Source: Flavobacteriales bacterium (GTDB taxonomy: Bacteria > Bacteroidota > Bacteroidia > Flavobacteriales_D > Sanyastnellaceae). Taken from it: 43,772 nucleotides of DNA. Both the position numbers and the translations under genes were made by a program. The notes under the pieces were generated by a model that did no database searches, was not told the DNA's origin, and saw only the letters and a list, made by a program, of their open reading frames with translations. Below, piece by piece: positions 7,894 through 15,832 of the stretch (its first letter is position 1; every line of letters starts with the position of its first letter). Location: positions 1 to 43,772 of the forward strand of contig JAIXWP010000057.1 of the NCBI GenBank assembly GCA_027491215.1, read 5' to 3'.

Positions 7894-9314
7894 TGAAAGC
7901 CTTTTTTAAAAATCTTTCATATCAGCAATGGGCGCTTATTTTCATTGTCCTATTGTTCGTGCTTCGTCTTGTAGGAATCACTCATCCACCGTTGGAAGTG
8001 AATCATCATTGGAGACAAGTGACAGGACTCATGGTGGCTCGAAATTTCGCAGAAGGACAGACTGATTTTTTTCACCCAATAATTGATGAAGTAGGTGTCG
8101 GAACACATGTTAGTTCTGGTGTGATAGGCATGGAGTTTCCTTTGCTCAATGGCTTGATCGCTGTGGTTTCTAGCGTTATTGGCTACGATCATTGGTATGG
8201 TCGATTGATTAATCTCATTGTCTCTAGTCTTGGATTATGGTTTTTCTTTTTAATCATAAAACGATATTGGAATGATCGATTTGCATTTTATGCGACAGCA
8301 ATACTAGGAACATCTATTTGGTTCGCGTTTTCGCGTAAGACCATGCCCGATACATTTAGCATTTCAATTGCATTTTTCTCCATTTATTTTTTGAAAAAAT
8401 TTCTTGACGAATCGAGAGGCATTCATCTATTCGGCTACATCATTTTATCTGCATTGGCTTTATTGACAAAAATTCCCAGTGCAGTTATATTGTCGGTAGT
8501 TCCATTGATGATTTATTTCTCCACTATTTCTTTGAGAAAAAAGTGGCTGTTGATGACAGTCTCAGCGCTACCCGTGGGGGCCGCTGTTTTCTGGTACTTT
8601 GTGTGGAATGTAACCATTGCAAAAGAAAGCGGCATGTGGTATAATGTGGGGGAGGAAATTCCCAAAGGTTGGCATCTCTTCATTCAAGAGCTCGGCACAG
8701 TATCTAAGCATTTTTATTTCAGTACACTGATGAGTTATGTTGCTCTTGCCGCTTTGGTTGCGGGCTTTATTTTTATGATTTTGAAAAAAGAGAAGACGCT
8801 TCAGTTATCAGCTGGTGTTATCAGCATATTCTTTATTCTCTTTGCGTTGAAGTCGGGGCGTCATTTTGTTTTTCAGCATTATTACATGATTCCGATTGCG
8901 CCTGTTTTTTCATTGATCGCAGCCTTTGCTTTGGTCCAGCTGCAAAGACATTGGTTTGCTATGGTATTGTTAGTGTCTATCAGTATTGAGTCTATTGCTA
9001 ATCAGCAGCATGATTTCAGGATTCATCAGCGCAATCTTTACAAGCTAGAGTTAGAAGGAATTCTTGACAGCCTTGGGGCGAAGCGTGAGGATCTGATTGT
9101 GATTAATGGAGAAGGCAATCCACAGGAATTGTATTTGAGCCATCGAAAGGGGTGGACATGCGTCAGTAACGAATTGAATGATATCGAATATTTGAACGCG
9201 TTGGAAGAGGCTGGGGCGAAATATGTGGTCGTAAAACCCAATGAATGGGTTGAAACAGTACCTTTGACACTTGTGTTTGAGAACGATCATTATCGAATTT
9301 ACAGATTTAAGTAA
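7890..9314 (+). CDS. Polytopic membrane glycosyltransferase (GT39/ArnT-like)
   Basis: This 474-residue protein has about ten hydrophobic segments. The first periplasmic loop reads HPPLEVNHHWRQVTGLMVARNF, with the acidic and arginine positions typical of the GT-C fold (PMT/ArnT/STT3 type) that uses lipid-phosphate sugars. It ends with a soluble tail of about 100 residues (ILDSLGAKREDLIVINGEGNPQELYLSHRKGW...), as in related Bacteroidota proteins. The start could be either of the two adjacent ATGs (7890 or 7893). It is coupled to the DNA glycosylase gene only by a 4-nt overlap, with no obvious functional link. Donor and acceptor are unknown. Confidence 0.75.
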   Translation: MMKAFFKNLSYQQWALIFIVLLFVLRLVGITHPPLEVNHHWRQVTGLMVARNFAEGQTDFFHPIIDEVGVGTHVSSGVIGMEFPLLNGLIAVVSSVIGYDHWYGRLINLIVSSLGLWFFFLIIKRYWNDRFAFYATAILGTSIWFAFSRKTMPDTFSISIAFFSIYFLKKFLDESRGIHLFGYIILSALALLTKIPSAVILSVVPLMIYFSTISLRKKWLLMTVSALPVGAAVFWYFVWNVTIAKESGMWYNVGEEIPKGWHLFIQELGTVSKHFYFSTLMSYVALAALVAGFIFMILKKEKTLQLSAGVISIFFILFALKSGRHFVFQHYYMIPIAPVFSLIAAFALVQLQRHWFAMVLLVSISIESIANQQHDFRIHQRNLYKLELEGILDSLGAKREDLIVINGEGNPQELYLSHRKGWTCVSNELNDIEYLNALEEAGAKYVVVKPNEWVETVPLTLVFENDHYRIYRFK

Positions 9315-9393
9315 TTTCGACTTGGTTTTAATTAACTGTAAATCAGTGTCTTTTATCTGCAACGGGGCAGTAGGCAAAAGATTTTAGACCTCG

Positions 9394-9413
9394 AGTGTTA
9401 ATTTTTTAACACT
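9394..9413. promoter_or_regulatory. 7-bp inverted repeat just upstream of the rpmG promoter
   Basis: AGTGTTA (9394-9400), 6-nt spacer, TAACACT (9407-9413), ending 4 nt before the -33 element. It could be an operator or a weak terminator for the glycosyltransferase gene. Its T run is in the loop and not after the stem, so an operator seems as likely. Confidence 0.4.
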
Positions 9414-9417
9414 GAAT

Positions 9418-9448
9418 TTTGTAAAACAGGAAAGAAGTAGTACATTTG
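9418..9448 (+). promoter_or_regulatory. Bacteroidota-type promoter of rpmG (-33 TTTG, -7 TACATTTG)
   Basis: TTTG at 9418-9421, 19-nt spacer, TACATTTG at 9441-9448. This is the best consensus promoter in the window. Transcription should start near 9453, giving a leader of about 15 nt before the ATG at 9469. Confidence 0.85.
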
Positions 9449-9468
9449 CCCCCCATTTACAAGAAGTC

Positions 9469-9651
9469 ATGGCAAAGAAAGGAAATAGAATTCAGGTGAT
9501 TATGGAGTGCACTGAGCACAAGACTACTGGTCTTCCAGGCACAAGCCGTTATATCACAACAAAGAACAGGAAGAATACTCCTGATAGATTGGAGATGAAG
9601 AAATACAATCCAATCCTAAAGAAAATGACCGTACATAAAGAAATTAAATAA
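9469..9651 (+). CDS. rpmG: Ribosomal protein bL33
   Basis: A 60-residue basic protein of the large ribosomal subunit. The sequence has the bL33 pattern [18 protein letters not shown]... with [21 protein letters not shown], a near-universal signature. It has a single cysteine, so it is the zinc-free type. In many Bacteroidota rpmB (bL28) sits immediately upstream; here it does not, and rpmG is the first gene after its own consensus promoter. DUF4295 follows 11 nt downstream. Confidence 0.96.
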   Translation: MAKKGNRIQVIMECTEHKTTGLPGTSRYITTKNRKNTPDRLEMKKYNPILKKMTVHKEIK

Positions 9652-9662
9652 ACTAAGACACC

Positions 9663-9818
9663 ATGGCAAAGAAGGTAGTAGCAACCCTACAAACCGGTGG
9701 TGGTAAGAACCACTCTAAGGTTATTAAAATGGTTAAGTCTCCAAAGACTGGAGCTTATTCATTCAAAGAAGAAATCGTACACAACGACAAAATTGCCGAG
9801 TGGTTTACCAAAGGGTAA
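9663..9818 (+). CDS. DUF4295 small basic protein (probable ribosome-associated protein)
   Basis: A 51-residue Lys-rich protein beginning MAKKVVATLQTGGGKNHSKV and ending AEWFTKG. Its place, between rpmG and ftsY, and its composition match the Bacteroidota-specific DUF4295 family. From memory, the Flavobacterium johnsoniae ribosome structure revealed a new phylum-specific large-subunit protein (called bL38). This family is a good candidate for it, but I cannot confirm the identity here. Lysine content, position after bL33 and the shared promoter all support a ribosomal role. A terminator hairpin follows 21 nt after the stop. Confidence 0.85.
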   Translation: MAKKVVATLQTGGGKNHSKVIKMVKSPKTGAYSFKEEIVHNDKIAEWFTKG

Positions 9819-9839
9819 TTGTCGCGTGATATAATATTC

Positions 9840-9874
9840 AAAAGGGCTTTTTCCACATGGAGAAAGCCCTTTTT
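9840..9874 (+). terminator. Intrinsic terminator between DUF4295 and ftsY
   Basis: Stem 9840-9854 with 9859-9873 (AAAAGGGCTTT.. / ..AAAGCCCTTTT), one G-T pair, 4-nt loop ACAT, ending in TTTTT. It separates the small ribosomal unit from ftsY. Confidence 0.88.
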
Positions 9875-9881
9875 GTTGCCG

Positions 9882-9889
9882 TATCTTTG
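9882..9889 (+). promoter_or_regulatory. -7 box upstream of ftsY
   Basis: TATCTTTG matches TAnnTTTG exactly, just after the terminator and 21 nt before the ftsY ATG. No clear -33 element is seen, because the hairpin occupies that place. Confidence 0.6.
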
Positions 9890-9910
9890 TCATCGTTTAG
9901 AATTAGCACC

Positions 9911-10885
9911 ATGAATTTTTTCAAAAAACTCTTCTCTTCGGAGAAAAAGGAAAGCCTCAATCAAGGGCTTGAGAAGACCCGCTCAGGTTTCTTCTCTAAG
10001 CTAGCAAAAGTGATTGCTGGTAAAAGCCGCGTTGATGACGAGGTGTTGGATAATCTCGAAGAGTTGTTGATCAGCTCGGATGTGGGTGTTGAAACCACGA
10101 TCAAGATTATCAAGAAAATCGAAGAGCGCGTGGCTCGTGATAAATTCATGGGTACCGAAGAGCTCAACAATATTCTCAAAGAAGAAATTTCATTGCTTCT
10201 TTCTTCTCATGAGGGAGAGGATTCTGAGAATGTATTTATTCCAAAGAAAGACGGTCCTTATGTGATCATGGTGGTCGGGGTGAATGGTGTTGGTAAAACA
10301 ACCACCATCGGAAAGTTGGCGCATCAATTAAAGTCGCAAGGCAAGGTGGTGGTGCTTGGTGCAGCGGATACCTTCCGAGCGGCAGCGGTAGATCAATTGA
10401 AGATTTGGAGCGAGCGCGCTGGTGTAGCAATTGTTTCGCAGGGCATGGGCGCAGATCCAGCATCTGTGGCATTTGATACTTTGCAAAGTGCGGTAGCTCA
10501 AAATGCAGACGTAGTCTTAATCGATACAGCAGGCCGTCTTCATAACAAAGTAGGCCTCATGAATGAGCTCACGAAGATCAAACGTGTGATGCAAAAGGTT
10601 GTTCCGGATGCTCCCCACGAAGTGTTGTTGGTGTTAGATGGTTCTACAGGCCAAAATGCTTTTGAGCAAGCCAAACAATTTACTGCGGCAACAGATGTCA
10701 ATGCATTGGCTATTACGAAAATCGATGGTACTGCGAAAGGCGGAGTGGTAATCGGTATTTCAGATCAGTTTAGTATTCCTGTAAAGTATATTGGTGTAGG
10801 AGAGAAAATAGGAGATTTACAAGTATTCAATCGTTTTGAGTTTGTGGATTCTCTATTCAATCAAAACAATGGAGAGGCGAAGTAA
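9911..10885 (+). CDS. ftsY: Signal recognition particle receptor FtsY
   Basis: FtsY is the SRP receptor GTPase that docks ribosome-nascent chain complexes at the membrane. The 324-residue product has an N domain (residues about 30-105), then the G domain with P-loop GVNGVGKTTTIGKLA (about 121), DTFRAAAVDQL (G2), DTAGRLH (about 206) and TKIDGTAKGG (about 269). The acidic A domain is very short, as usual in this phylum. A longer frame from 9857 would start inside the terminator hairpin, so I use ATG 9911 (MNFFKKLFSSEKK). The stop codon overlaps the rimO start by one base (TAATG). Confidence 0.97.
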   Translation: MNFFKKLFSSEKKESLNQGLEKTRSGFFSKLAKVIAGKSRVDDEVLDNLEELLISSDVGVETTIKIIKKIEERVARDKFMGTEELNNILKEEISLLLSSHEGEDSENVFIPKKDGPYVIMVVGVNGVGKTTTIGKLAHQLKSQGKVVVLGAADTFRAAAVDQLKIWSERAGVAIVSQGMGADPASVAFDTLQSAVAQNADVVLIDTAGRLHNKVGLMNELTKIKRVMQKVVPDAPHEVLLVLDGSTGQNAFEQAKQFTAATDVNALAITKIDGTAKGGVVIGISDQFSIPVKYIGVGEKIGDLQVFNRFEFVDSLFNQNNGEAK

Positions 10886-12198
10886 TGAAGACGAAAACGC
10901 TTAAGAAAAATAAAGTGAACGTTGTCACTTTGGGATGTGCAAAAAACATCTTTGATAGTGAAGTGATGATGGGGCAATTGAAGGCCAATTCATTTGATGT
11001 GCAACATGAATCTGAGGATAAAGATTCAGAGATTGTCATCATCAATACATGCGGTTTTATTGATAATGCAAAGGAAGAATCAATCAATACGATTCTTGCT
11101 TGGGCAAAGGAAAAAGACAAAGGGAACGTGAGCAAACTTTACGTTACCGGATGCTTGAGCGAGCGCTACAAGCCAGAGTTGGAGAAAGACATTCCAGAGG
11201 TCGATGCATTTTTCGGGACAAGAGAGTTGCCTCGACTTTTAAAAACATTGAAGGCAGATTACAAGCATGAATTGGTAGGCGAACGTTTGCTTACAACTCC
11301 AGCGCATTATGCATATTTCAAAATTGCAGAAGGATGTGATCGCCCTTGTTCGTTTTGTGCAATTCCATTGATGCGCGGTCATCATACCAGTACTCCAATG
11401 GAAGAGTTGGTAGCGAATGCAAAAAATCTAGTGAAGAACGGAACCAAAGAACTCATCTTGATCGCTCAAGATTTGACATACTATGGTCTTGATATATACA
11501 AGGACAGAAAGCTTGCTGACTTATTGAAGCATCTTTCTGATATCGAGGGGTTGGATTGGATTCGTTTACAATACGCCTTCCCATCAGGGTTTCCGATGGA
11601 CGTGTTGCAAGTGATGAAAGAGAGAGACAACATTTGTAATTATTTAGATATGCCGCTTCAACATGCTTCAACAAATATGTTGAAGGCCATGAGAAGAGGT
11701 ATTACTCGTGAGAAAACTACAGAGTTGATTCATAATATTCGTGATATCGTTCCTGATATAGCATTGCGCACTACGCTTATCTGTGGCTATCCAGGAGAAA
11801 CAGAAGCGGATTTTGAAGAGATGAAAGAGTGGGTTTCAGAAATGAGATTCGATCGTCTCGGTGTGTTTACTTATTCTCACGAAGAAAATACCCACGCTTA
11901 TAATTTTAAAGACGATGTACCAGCGAAAGTAAAACGCGACCGCAGCAATGCGATTATGGAGATACAGTCGGAGATCAGCTTGGAGTTGAACGAAGATAAA
12001 GTTGGGAAGACTTTCAAAGTGTTGGTAGATAGAAAGGAGAATGATGTGTATATCGGTCGTACTGAATTTGATTCACCTGAAGTGGATAATGAAGTGGTGA
12101 TAACTGCTCCAGAAAATTATTTGCGTATTGGTGATTTCGTGAATGTAGAAATTGAAAGTGCGGAGCACTATGATCTATTTGGAAGCATTGTAGAATGA
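10885..12198 (+). CDS. rimO: Ribosomal protein uS12 methylthiotransferase RimO
   Basis: RimO is a radical-SAM enzyme that adds a methylthio group to the conserved aspartate of ribosomal protein uS12. In the 437 residues the N-terminal UPF0004 cluster cysteines are C18, C56 and C90. The radical-SAM cluster CDRPCSFC gives C151, C155 and C158, and a TRAM domain lies at the C-terminus (about 370-437). The sequence VTLGCAKN at the start is typical of RimO versus MiaB. It follows ftsY with a TAATG overlap, the usual Bacteroidota order, and its end overlaps the potassium channel gene by 4 nt. Confidence 0.96.
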   Translation: MKTKTLKKNKVNVVTLGCAKNIFDSEVMMGQLKANSFDVQHESEDKDSEIVIINTCGFIDNAKEESINTILAWAKEKDKGNVSKLYVTGCLSERYKPELEKDIPEVDAFFGTRELPRLLKTLKADYKHELVGERLLTTPAHYAYFKIAEGCDRPCSFCAIPLMRGHHTSTPMEELVANAKNLVKNGTKELILIAQDLTYYGLDIYKDRKLADLLKHLSDIEGLDWIRLQYAFPSGFPMDVLQVMKERDNICNYLDMPLQHASTNMLKAMRRGITREKTTELIHNIRDIVPDIALRTTLICGYPGETEADFEEMKEWVSEMRFDRLGVFTYSHEENTHAYNFKDDVPAKVKRDRSNAIMEIQSEISLELNEDKVGKTFKVLVDRKENDVYIGRTEFDSPEVDNEVVITAPENYLRIGDFVNVEIESAEHYDLFGSIVE

Positions 12199-13136
12199 GC
12201 GTTTTGAGAGGCAGAAATAGAAGAAATGATCCTGGTTTTGGGACCAAAATAGCGGGCTCAAAGAAGAGAATTATCAATCATGATGGTTCTTTCAATGTTA
12301 AGCGCACTGGGCTAAAGGGAGGTTTCGATAATGCTTATCAGAATATCTTAAGCCTGAGTAACGGTGCTTTTTTCTTAGTAGTACTGGGTGGTTTCATCGG
12401 TCTGAACTTGTTGTTTGCAACGGGGTATTATTTTATCGGTCCGGAGCATTTGGTGGGAATTCGTGGAGAGACGGAACTCGAACATTTTCTTGATTGTTTT
12501 TATTTTTCTGCACAGACATTTACAACAGTGGGATATGGAGCGATCGCTCCACGAGGAGTCTTAGCAAGTTCATTGGCATCGCTAGAAGCATTGATGGGAT
12601 TGATTGCATTGGCGTTAGCAACCGGTTTGCTTTATACGCGATTTTCTCGACCAAAAGCAAAGTTAAAATTCAGTAATAATGCCCTGATTACTCCTTTTGA
12701 AGGAGGAAACGCATTGATGTTTCGATTCACGAATGCGCGACGCAATGTGTTGATGAATTTGAAAGCAGAAGTGATTCTCACGATGAAGGATTCAGCAGAT
12801 CCAAATTCTAATCGTGATTACTACGGTTTAGAATTAGATTTTAAAGAAATATTATTTCTAGCCATTAGTTGGACACTCGTTCATCGCATTGATGAAAAGA
12901 GCGATTTGAAAGGACTTACAAAGCAAGATTTAATTGATCGTGAGGCAGAAATTCTTATCCTCATTTCAGGATATGATGATACATTCTCACAAACAGTTCA
13001 TACGCGGTATTCATATACTGCAGAAGAAATTGTTTGGGGGGCAAAGTTTGATAAAGCATTCACCACATCAGATGATGGAGGGGTGGTTATCAAATTGGAC
13101 GATATACACAATTATAAAGAAGTACCATTAAACTAA
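12195..13136 (+). CDS. Inward-rectifier potassium channel (KirBac-type)
   Basis: This 313-residue protein has the full Kir layout. An N-terminal slide region includes KRIINHDGSFNVKRTG (residues 24-39), typical of KirBac channels. TM1 is about 57-80. The pore helix and selectivity filter are TTVGYG (110-115). TM2 is about 122-148, and a C-terminal immunoglobulin-like cytoplasmic domain of about 160 residues follows. It should conduct K+ across the inner membrane. The start overlaps rimO by 4 nt and the next gene lies 7 nt downstream, so it is embedded in a translation-related operon. No ligand can be predicted. Confidence 0.94.
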   Translation: MSVLRGRNRRNDPGFGTKIAGSKKRIINHDGSFNVKRTGLKGGFDNAYQNILSLSNGAFFLVVLGGFIGLNLLFATGYYFIGPEHLVGIRGETELEHFLDCFYFSAQTFTTVGYGAIAPRGVLASSLASLEALMGLIALALATGLLYTRFSRPKAKLKFSNNALITPFEGGNALMFRFTNARRNVLMNLKAEVILTMKDSADPNSNRDYYGLELDFKEILFLAISWTLVHRIDEKSDLKGLTKQDLIDREAEILILISGYDDTFSQTVHTRYSYTAEEIVWGAKFDKAFTTSDDGGVVIKLDDIHNYKEVPLN

Positions 13137-13143
13137 ACACGAT

Positions 13144-13674
13144 ATGAACTTCGGAATTGGAGCTAAAATTACCCATCCCACTTTTGGTGAGGGAGTTGTT
13201 TTTGGAATGGACGATCATAAGTATCGTATCTATTTTAAAGAGCATGGAGAAAAGGAACTGGGAAAAGCTTTTGACGGCTATCAATTAATAGAAGCCGCAC
13301 CAGTCGTAGCATCTGTAGTGCAATTGGAAGATGTAGTGGATGCAGTTAAAAATGTATTCGATATGTATTACGAATCTTCCGAGTTTATAGAGTTCGCAGA
13401 TCGTTGGGAAGGTGGAGTCATGTTGATTCACCCAAAAGATCGTTCACTCAAGCCGAAAGAAATTCCTAATGAAGTATTCTTTCACAAGATTGTAATGTTG
13501 CGTGATCGCCTTCGAGTGTTGGAGCAAAAGATCAATTCGAATTCTAAATTATCAGATGAAGAAAAAGTAGAGATGCAACAGTATATCACAAAGGTGTATG
13601 GTTCGCTCACTACGTTCAATGTTTTATTTAAGAACAAGATCGACTACTTCGTAGGAGAATCGGGGGACAAATGA
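13144..13674 (+). CDS. Small protein with N-terminal UvrD/PcrA-C-like Tudor motif
   Basis: I do not recognise the full 176-residue protein. Residues 1-50 read FGIGAKITHPTFGEGVVFGMDD..YRIYFKEHGEKEL. This resembles the small Tudor-like beta domain found at the C-terminus of UvrD/PcrA helicases (pattern G..V.H..FG.G.V), which contacts RNA polymerase, and related CarD-like folds. Residues 50-176 are mostly helical (LEDVVDAVKNVFDMYYESSEF; DRLRVLEQKINSNSKLSDEEKVEMQQYITKVYGSL) without enzyme motifs. It has no signal peptide, so it is presumably cytoplasmic. It overlaps queE by 4 nt. A role in transcription or translation coupling is inference only. Confidence 0.75.
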   Translation: MNFGIGAKITHPTFGEGVVFGMDDHKYRIYFKEHGEKELGKAFDGYQLIEAAPVVASVVQLEDVVDAVKNVFDMYYESSEFIEFADRWEGGVMLIHPKDRSLKPKEIPNEVFFHKIVMLRDRLRVLEQKINSNSKLSDEEKVEMQQYITKVYGSLTTFNVLFKNKIDYFVGESGDK

Positions 13675-14285
13675 AAATTGACGATTCAAAATATCTTCCA
13701 GTGATGGAGCAGTTTTACTCCGTGCAAGGAGAGGGAGCTTATGCGGGGACACCTGCATACTTCATTCGACTTGCGGGTTGTGATGTGGGCTGCGTTTGGT
13801 GTGATGTGAAGGAAAGTTGGGAAGCAGAAAAACATCCCGTTTTGTCCATTGAGGAAATTGTGAGTAGTGCTGTAGCTTCTGGAGCTCCGTTGGCAGTTGT
13901 CACAGGAGGAGAGCCAACACTTTATGATTTGACGGCATTGACAGCTCAGTTGAAGGGTGCAGGTCTTCGCACGCACATAGAAACGAGCGGTACCAATGAA
14001 TTGACGGGTGATTGGGATTGGGTGACATTTTCACCCAAGAAGTTTAAGGCACCAGTTGATAGTATTTATTCAGCGACAGATGAATTGAAGGTAATTGTTT
14101 TTCACCCTTCGGATTTAGAGTGGGGTCAAGGTCATGCTGATAAATTGAATGAGAAATCAATGTTATATATGCAAGCGGAGTGGGACAAGCGCGAGCAGAG
14201 CAATCCACTTATTTTTGATTGGGTAAGAAAAAATCCGCGTTGGCGGATTTCTGTTCAAACTCATAAATATTTAGGCGTCGATTGA
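13671..14285 (+). CDS. queE: 7-carboxy-7-deazaguanine synthase
   Basis: QueE is a radical-SAM enzyme that contracts the ring of 6-carboxytetrahydropterin to 7-carboxy-7-deazaguanine, the committed step to queuosine in tRNA. The 204-residue protein has MEQFYSVQGEG (10-22), the SAM cluster C37-x3-C41-x2-C44 (CDVGCVWC) and the VVTGGEPTLYDL motif near residue 80. The end NPRWRISVQTHKYLGVD is the typical QueE C-terminus. No other queuosine genes are in view. The final codons and the stop lie inside the terminator stem. It begins 4 nt inside the preceding gene. Confidence 0.95.
   Translation: MKIDDSKYLPVMEQFYSVQGEGAYAGTPAYFIRLAGCDVGCVWCDVKESWEAEKHPVLSIEEIVSSAVASGAPLAVVTGGEPTLYDLTALTAQLKGAGLRTHIETSGTNELTGDWDWVTFSPKKFKAPVDSIYSATDELKVIVFHPSDLEWGQGHADKLNEKSMLYMQAEWDKREQSNPLIFDWVRKNPRWRISVQTHKYLGVD
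14231..14250 (+). other. Perfect hairpin inside the 3' end of queE
   Basis: AAATCCGC-GTTG-GCGGATTT, 8-bp stem and 4-nt loop, 22 nt before the terminator stem. No T run follows. It may slow decay of or shape the mRNA end, or be chance coding. Confidence 0.5.
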
Positions 14286-14295
14286 CGCCTTTTTT
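14273..14295 (+). terminator. Intrinsic terminator overlapping the queE stop codon
   Basis: Stem AGGCGTC (14273-14279) / GACGCCT (14284-14290) with a GATT loop and a T run to 14295. The queE TGA (14283-14285) lies in the loop/stem, and the T run covers the stop codon of the convergent gene. Confidence 0.88.
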
Positions 14296-15217
14296 ATTCT
14301 ACGGGTATTGTCTTTCTTTTTACAGTGAATACACGAGAGATATTAAATCCAAAGTGTATATCACCATTGCCCCATTCTCCTACTGTTTCTGTGATGAATC
14401 CTGGTTCGGTCATCGCAGTGCTGTTTGTGAAGTGCAATTGAAAAACGTGTCCACCGGTTTCGATATCTACGCCTACAGAAAGCGAATTCGTGTATTGAGG
14501 GGCAAGTTGGTTCGGTAATACATAAAAGTACTCAGCATTGACAGAAAGGCGCTGAGTGAGCTTGTAACGGCCTAATCCTCCTAGTGCTATTACGCCATTT
14601 TCTTCAGCCTTTGTGGCCACTAGATTTCTGTGGACGTAGGTAGGGCTTATTTGTAAAGAAAGATTATTGTTGAATTTTCTTCCGATAAGAAGTTGATGTG
14701 CGTAGAATAGACGAGATGAGAAGTAATTTTCTCTTTCGGGGTTTTGCCATTTTATCGAGTTGCAAACGATGTTTGAGAACCACGAAACAGAAATAGGCAT
14801 GTTTTTTTTCCCAGAGCTTTGACGCAAGATTTTGAATTTACCGAATGCATCAAATGCTTTATTAAAACTCGAGCGGCCTACACCAACCATCAAACGGTCT
14901 GTTACTCCGTATTCCAATCCAATCCGAAGTGTTGCTCCATCAAGCCCGAAGAACTCGTAAGCTCCAGTATTTATAAATCCGAATCGGTGAGAGATACGCA
15001 AATCCAGAACGCCCTTGGCAGCGTTTTCAATGCTGTGACCGTTGATCACACGAGTGCTTTTGAATGTGGCAGTCGTGTAGTTTATTTCTTCCTCTTCTCC
15101 CAATAGCGCCATCAGATCCACTTCTGTGGTGTCCGTTTGTGCAGTTGAGTTAAAAGAAAAAGTCAGGACTGGTAAGGCTACCAGTCCTGAGATAATGAGT
15201 TTTTTAAATGCTTGCAT
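14294..15217 (-). CDS. DUF5777-family beta-barrel protein, probably outer membrane
   Basis: A 307-residue secreted protein with a signal peptide (MQAFKKLIISGLVALPVLTF...AQ). After that come alternating hydrophobic strands typical of small outer-membrane barrels (GATLRIGLEYGVTDRLMVGVGRSS, LSLQISPTYVHRNL, GHVFQLHFTNSTAMTEPGF, GDIHFGFNISRVFTV). The pattern matches DUF5777, a Bacteroidota family often next to YceI and heme-motif genes, as here. I set the start at ATG 15217; a TTG upstream adds six residues before the signal peptide. It is the last gene of the minus-strand run. Function is unknown; a pore or docking barrel for the neighbouring lipoproteins is inference. Confidence 0.82.
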   Translation of the reverse strand: MQAFKKLIISGLVALPVLTFSFNSTAQTDTTEVDLMALLGEEEEINYTTATFKSTRVINGHSIENAAKGVLDLRISHRFGFINTGAYEFFGLDGATLRIGLEYGVTDRLMVGVGRSSFNKAFDAFGKFKILRQSSGKKNMPISVSWFSNIVCNSIKWQNPERENYFSSRLFYAHQLLIGRKFNNNLSLQISPTYVHRNLVATKAEENGVIALGGLGRYKLTQRLSVNAEYFYVLPNQLAPQYTNSLSVGVDIETGGHVFQLHFTNSTAMTEPGFITETVGEWGNGDIHFGFNISRVFTVKRKTIPVE

Positions 15218-15237
15218 TCGATATTTAATCTTCAAGA

Positions 15238-15792
15238 TTATTTCTTAAGCTCTTCGAGATTTGCTTTTGCAGTAACAGCAATTTTTGAAGCAATGTTATC
15301 ACGAACTGTTCCTGGGATTGTGATTTTATAATCTTCAGGAACAACATCAAATTTAGATTCACATGTAATTTTTCCGCCAGCCACTTTAAAAGTAGCGTCT
15401 ACAGTAACTTTTTTAGTAACTCCGTGCATAGTAAGATCACCGGTTACTTTAGAAGAGTAGGTGCCATCTTTTTTAAGATTTACACCAGCCATGTTATCCA
15501 CCTTTCCTTTGAAAGAAGTCTTTGGATATGTATCACTTTCCATGTAATTTTCATTGAAGTGCTCTTGCATCAATGCTTTTTCGAATTCGAAAGCTTTGAT
15601 AAGACCAGATATTTCAAGTTGACCTGTTGCTGCATCTAATACAAAGTTTACTTTATTGTTATCTCCTTTGATATCTTCCATTTTAGTGTCAGAGAAGAAT
15701 CCTAGGTAACCTGCACGAGTAAAATATTTTTGAGCTTGAGTGGTTGTTGCAGTTGCAATAAGGATTGCGAAGATTGCGATGTATTTTTTCAT
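15238..15792 (-). CDS. YceI-family periplasmic lipocalin-like protein
   Basis: A 184-residue protein with a signal peptide (MKKYIAIFAILIATATTTQAQ). The YceI fold follows: the ligand-facing strand TRAGYLGFFSDTKMEDIKG, the HFNENYMESDTYPKTSFKGKV segment, and the GDLTMHGVTKKVTVDATF strands. YceI proteins bind long isoprenoid chains such as polyprenyl-quinones in a beta-barrel. The start chosen is the ATG at 15792; the longer frame adds 19 non-signal residues. A second YceI at 21351 shares the H-FNENY-ES motif. It sits between the OB-fold gene and the DUF5777 barrel gene. Confidence 0.93.
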   Translation of the reverse strand: MKKYIAIFAILIATATTTQAQKYFTRAGYLGFFSDTKMEDIKGDNNKVNFVLDAATGQLEISGLIKAFEFEKALMQEHFNENYMESDTYPKTSFKGKVDNMAGVNLKKDGTYSSKVTGDLTMHGVTKKVTVDATFKVAGGKITCESKFDVVPEDYKITIPGTVRDNIASKIAVTAKANLEELKK

Positions 15793-15832
15793 GTTCTTTT
15801 TTTGTAATGATTTGTTGTGTGTTGGTAGACAA

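Noticed and set aside
14231-14250. Terminator inside queE
   Set aside because: No T run follows and it lies within coding sequence; only noted as a hairpin.
14282-14518. 78-aa plus-strand ORF after queE
   Set aside because: Begins in the terminator and lies opposite the DUF5777 gene.
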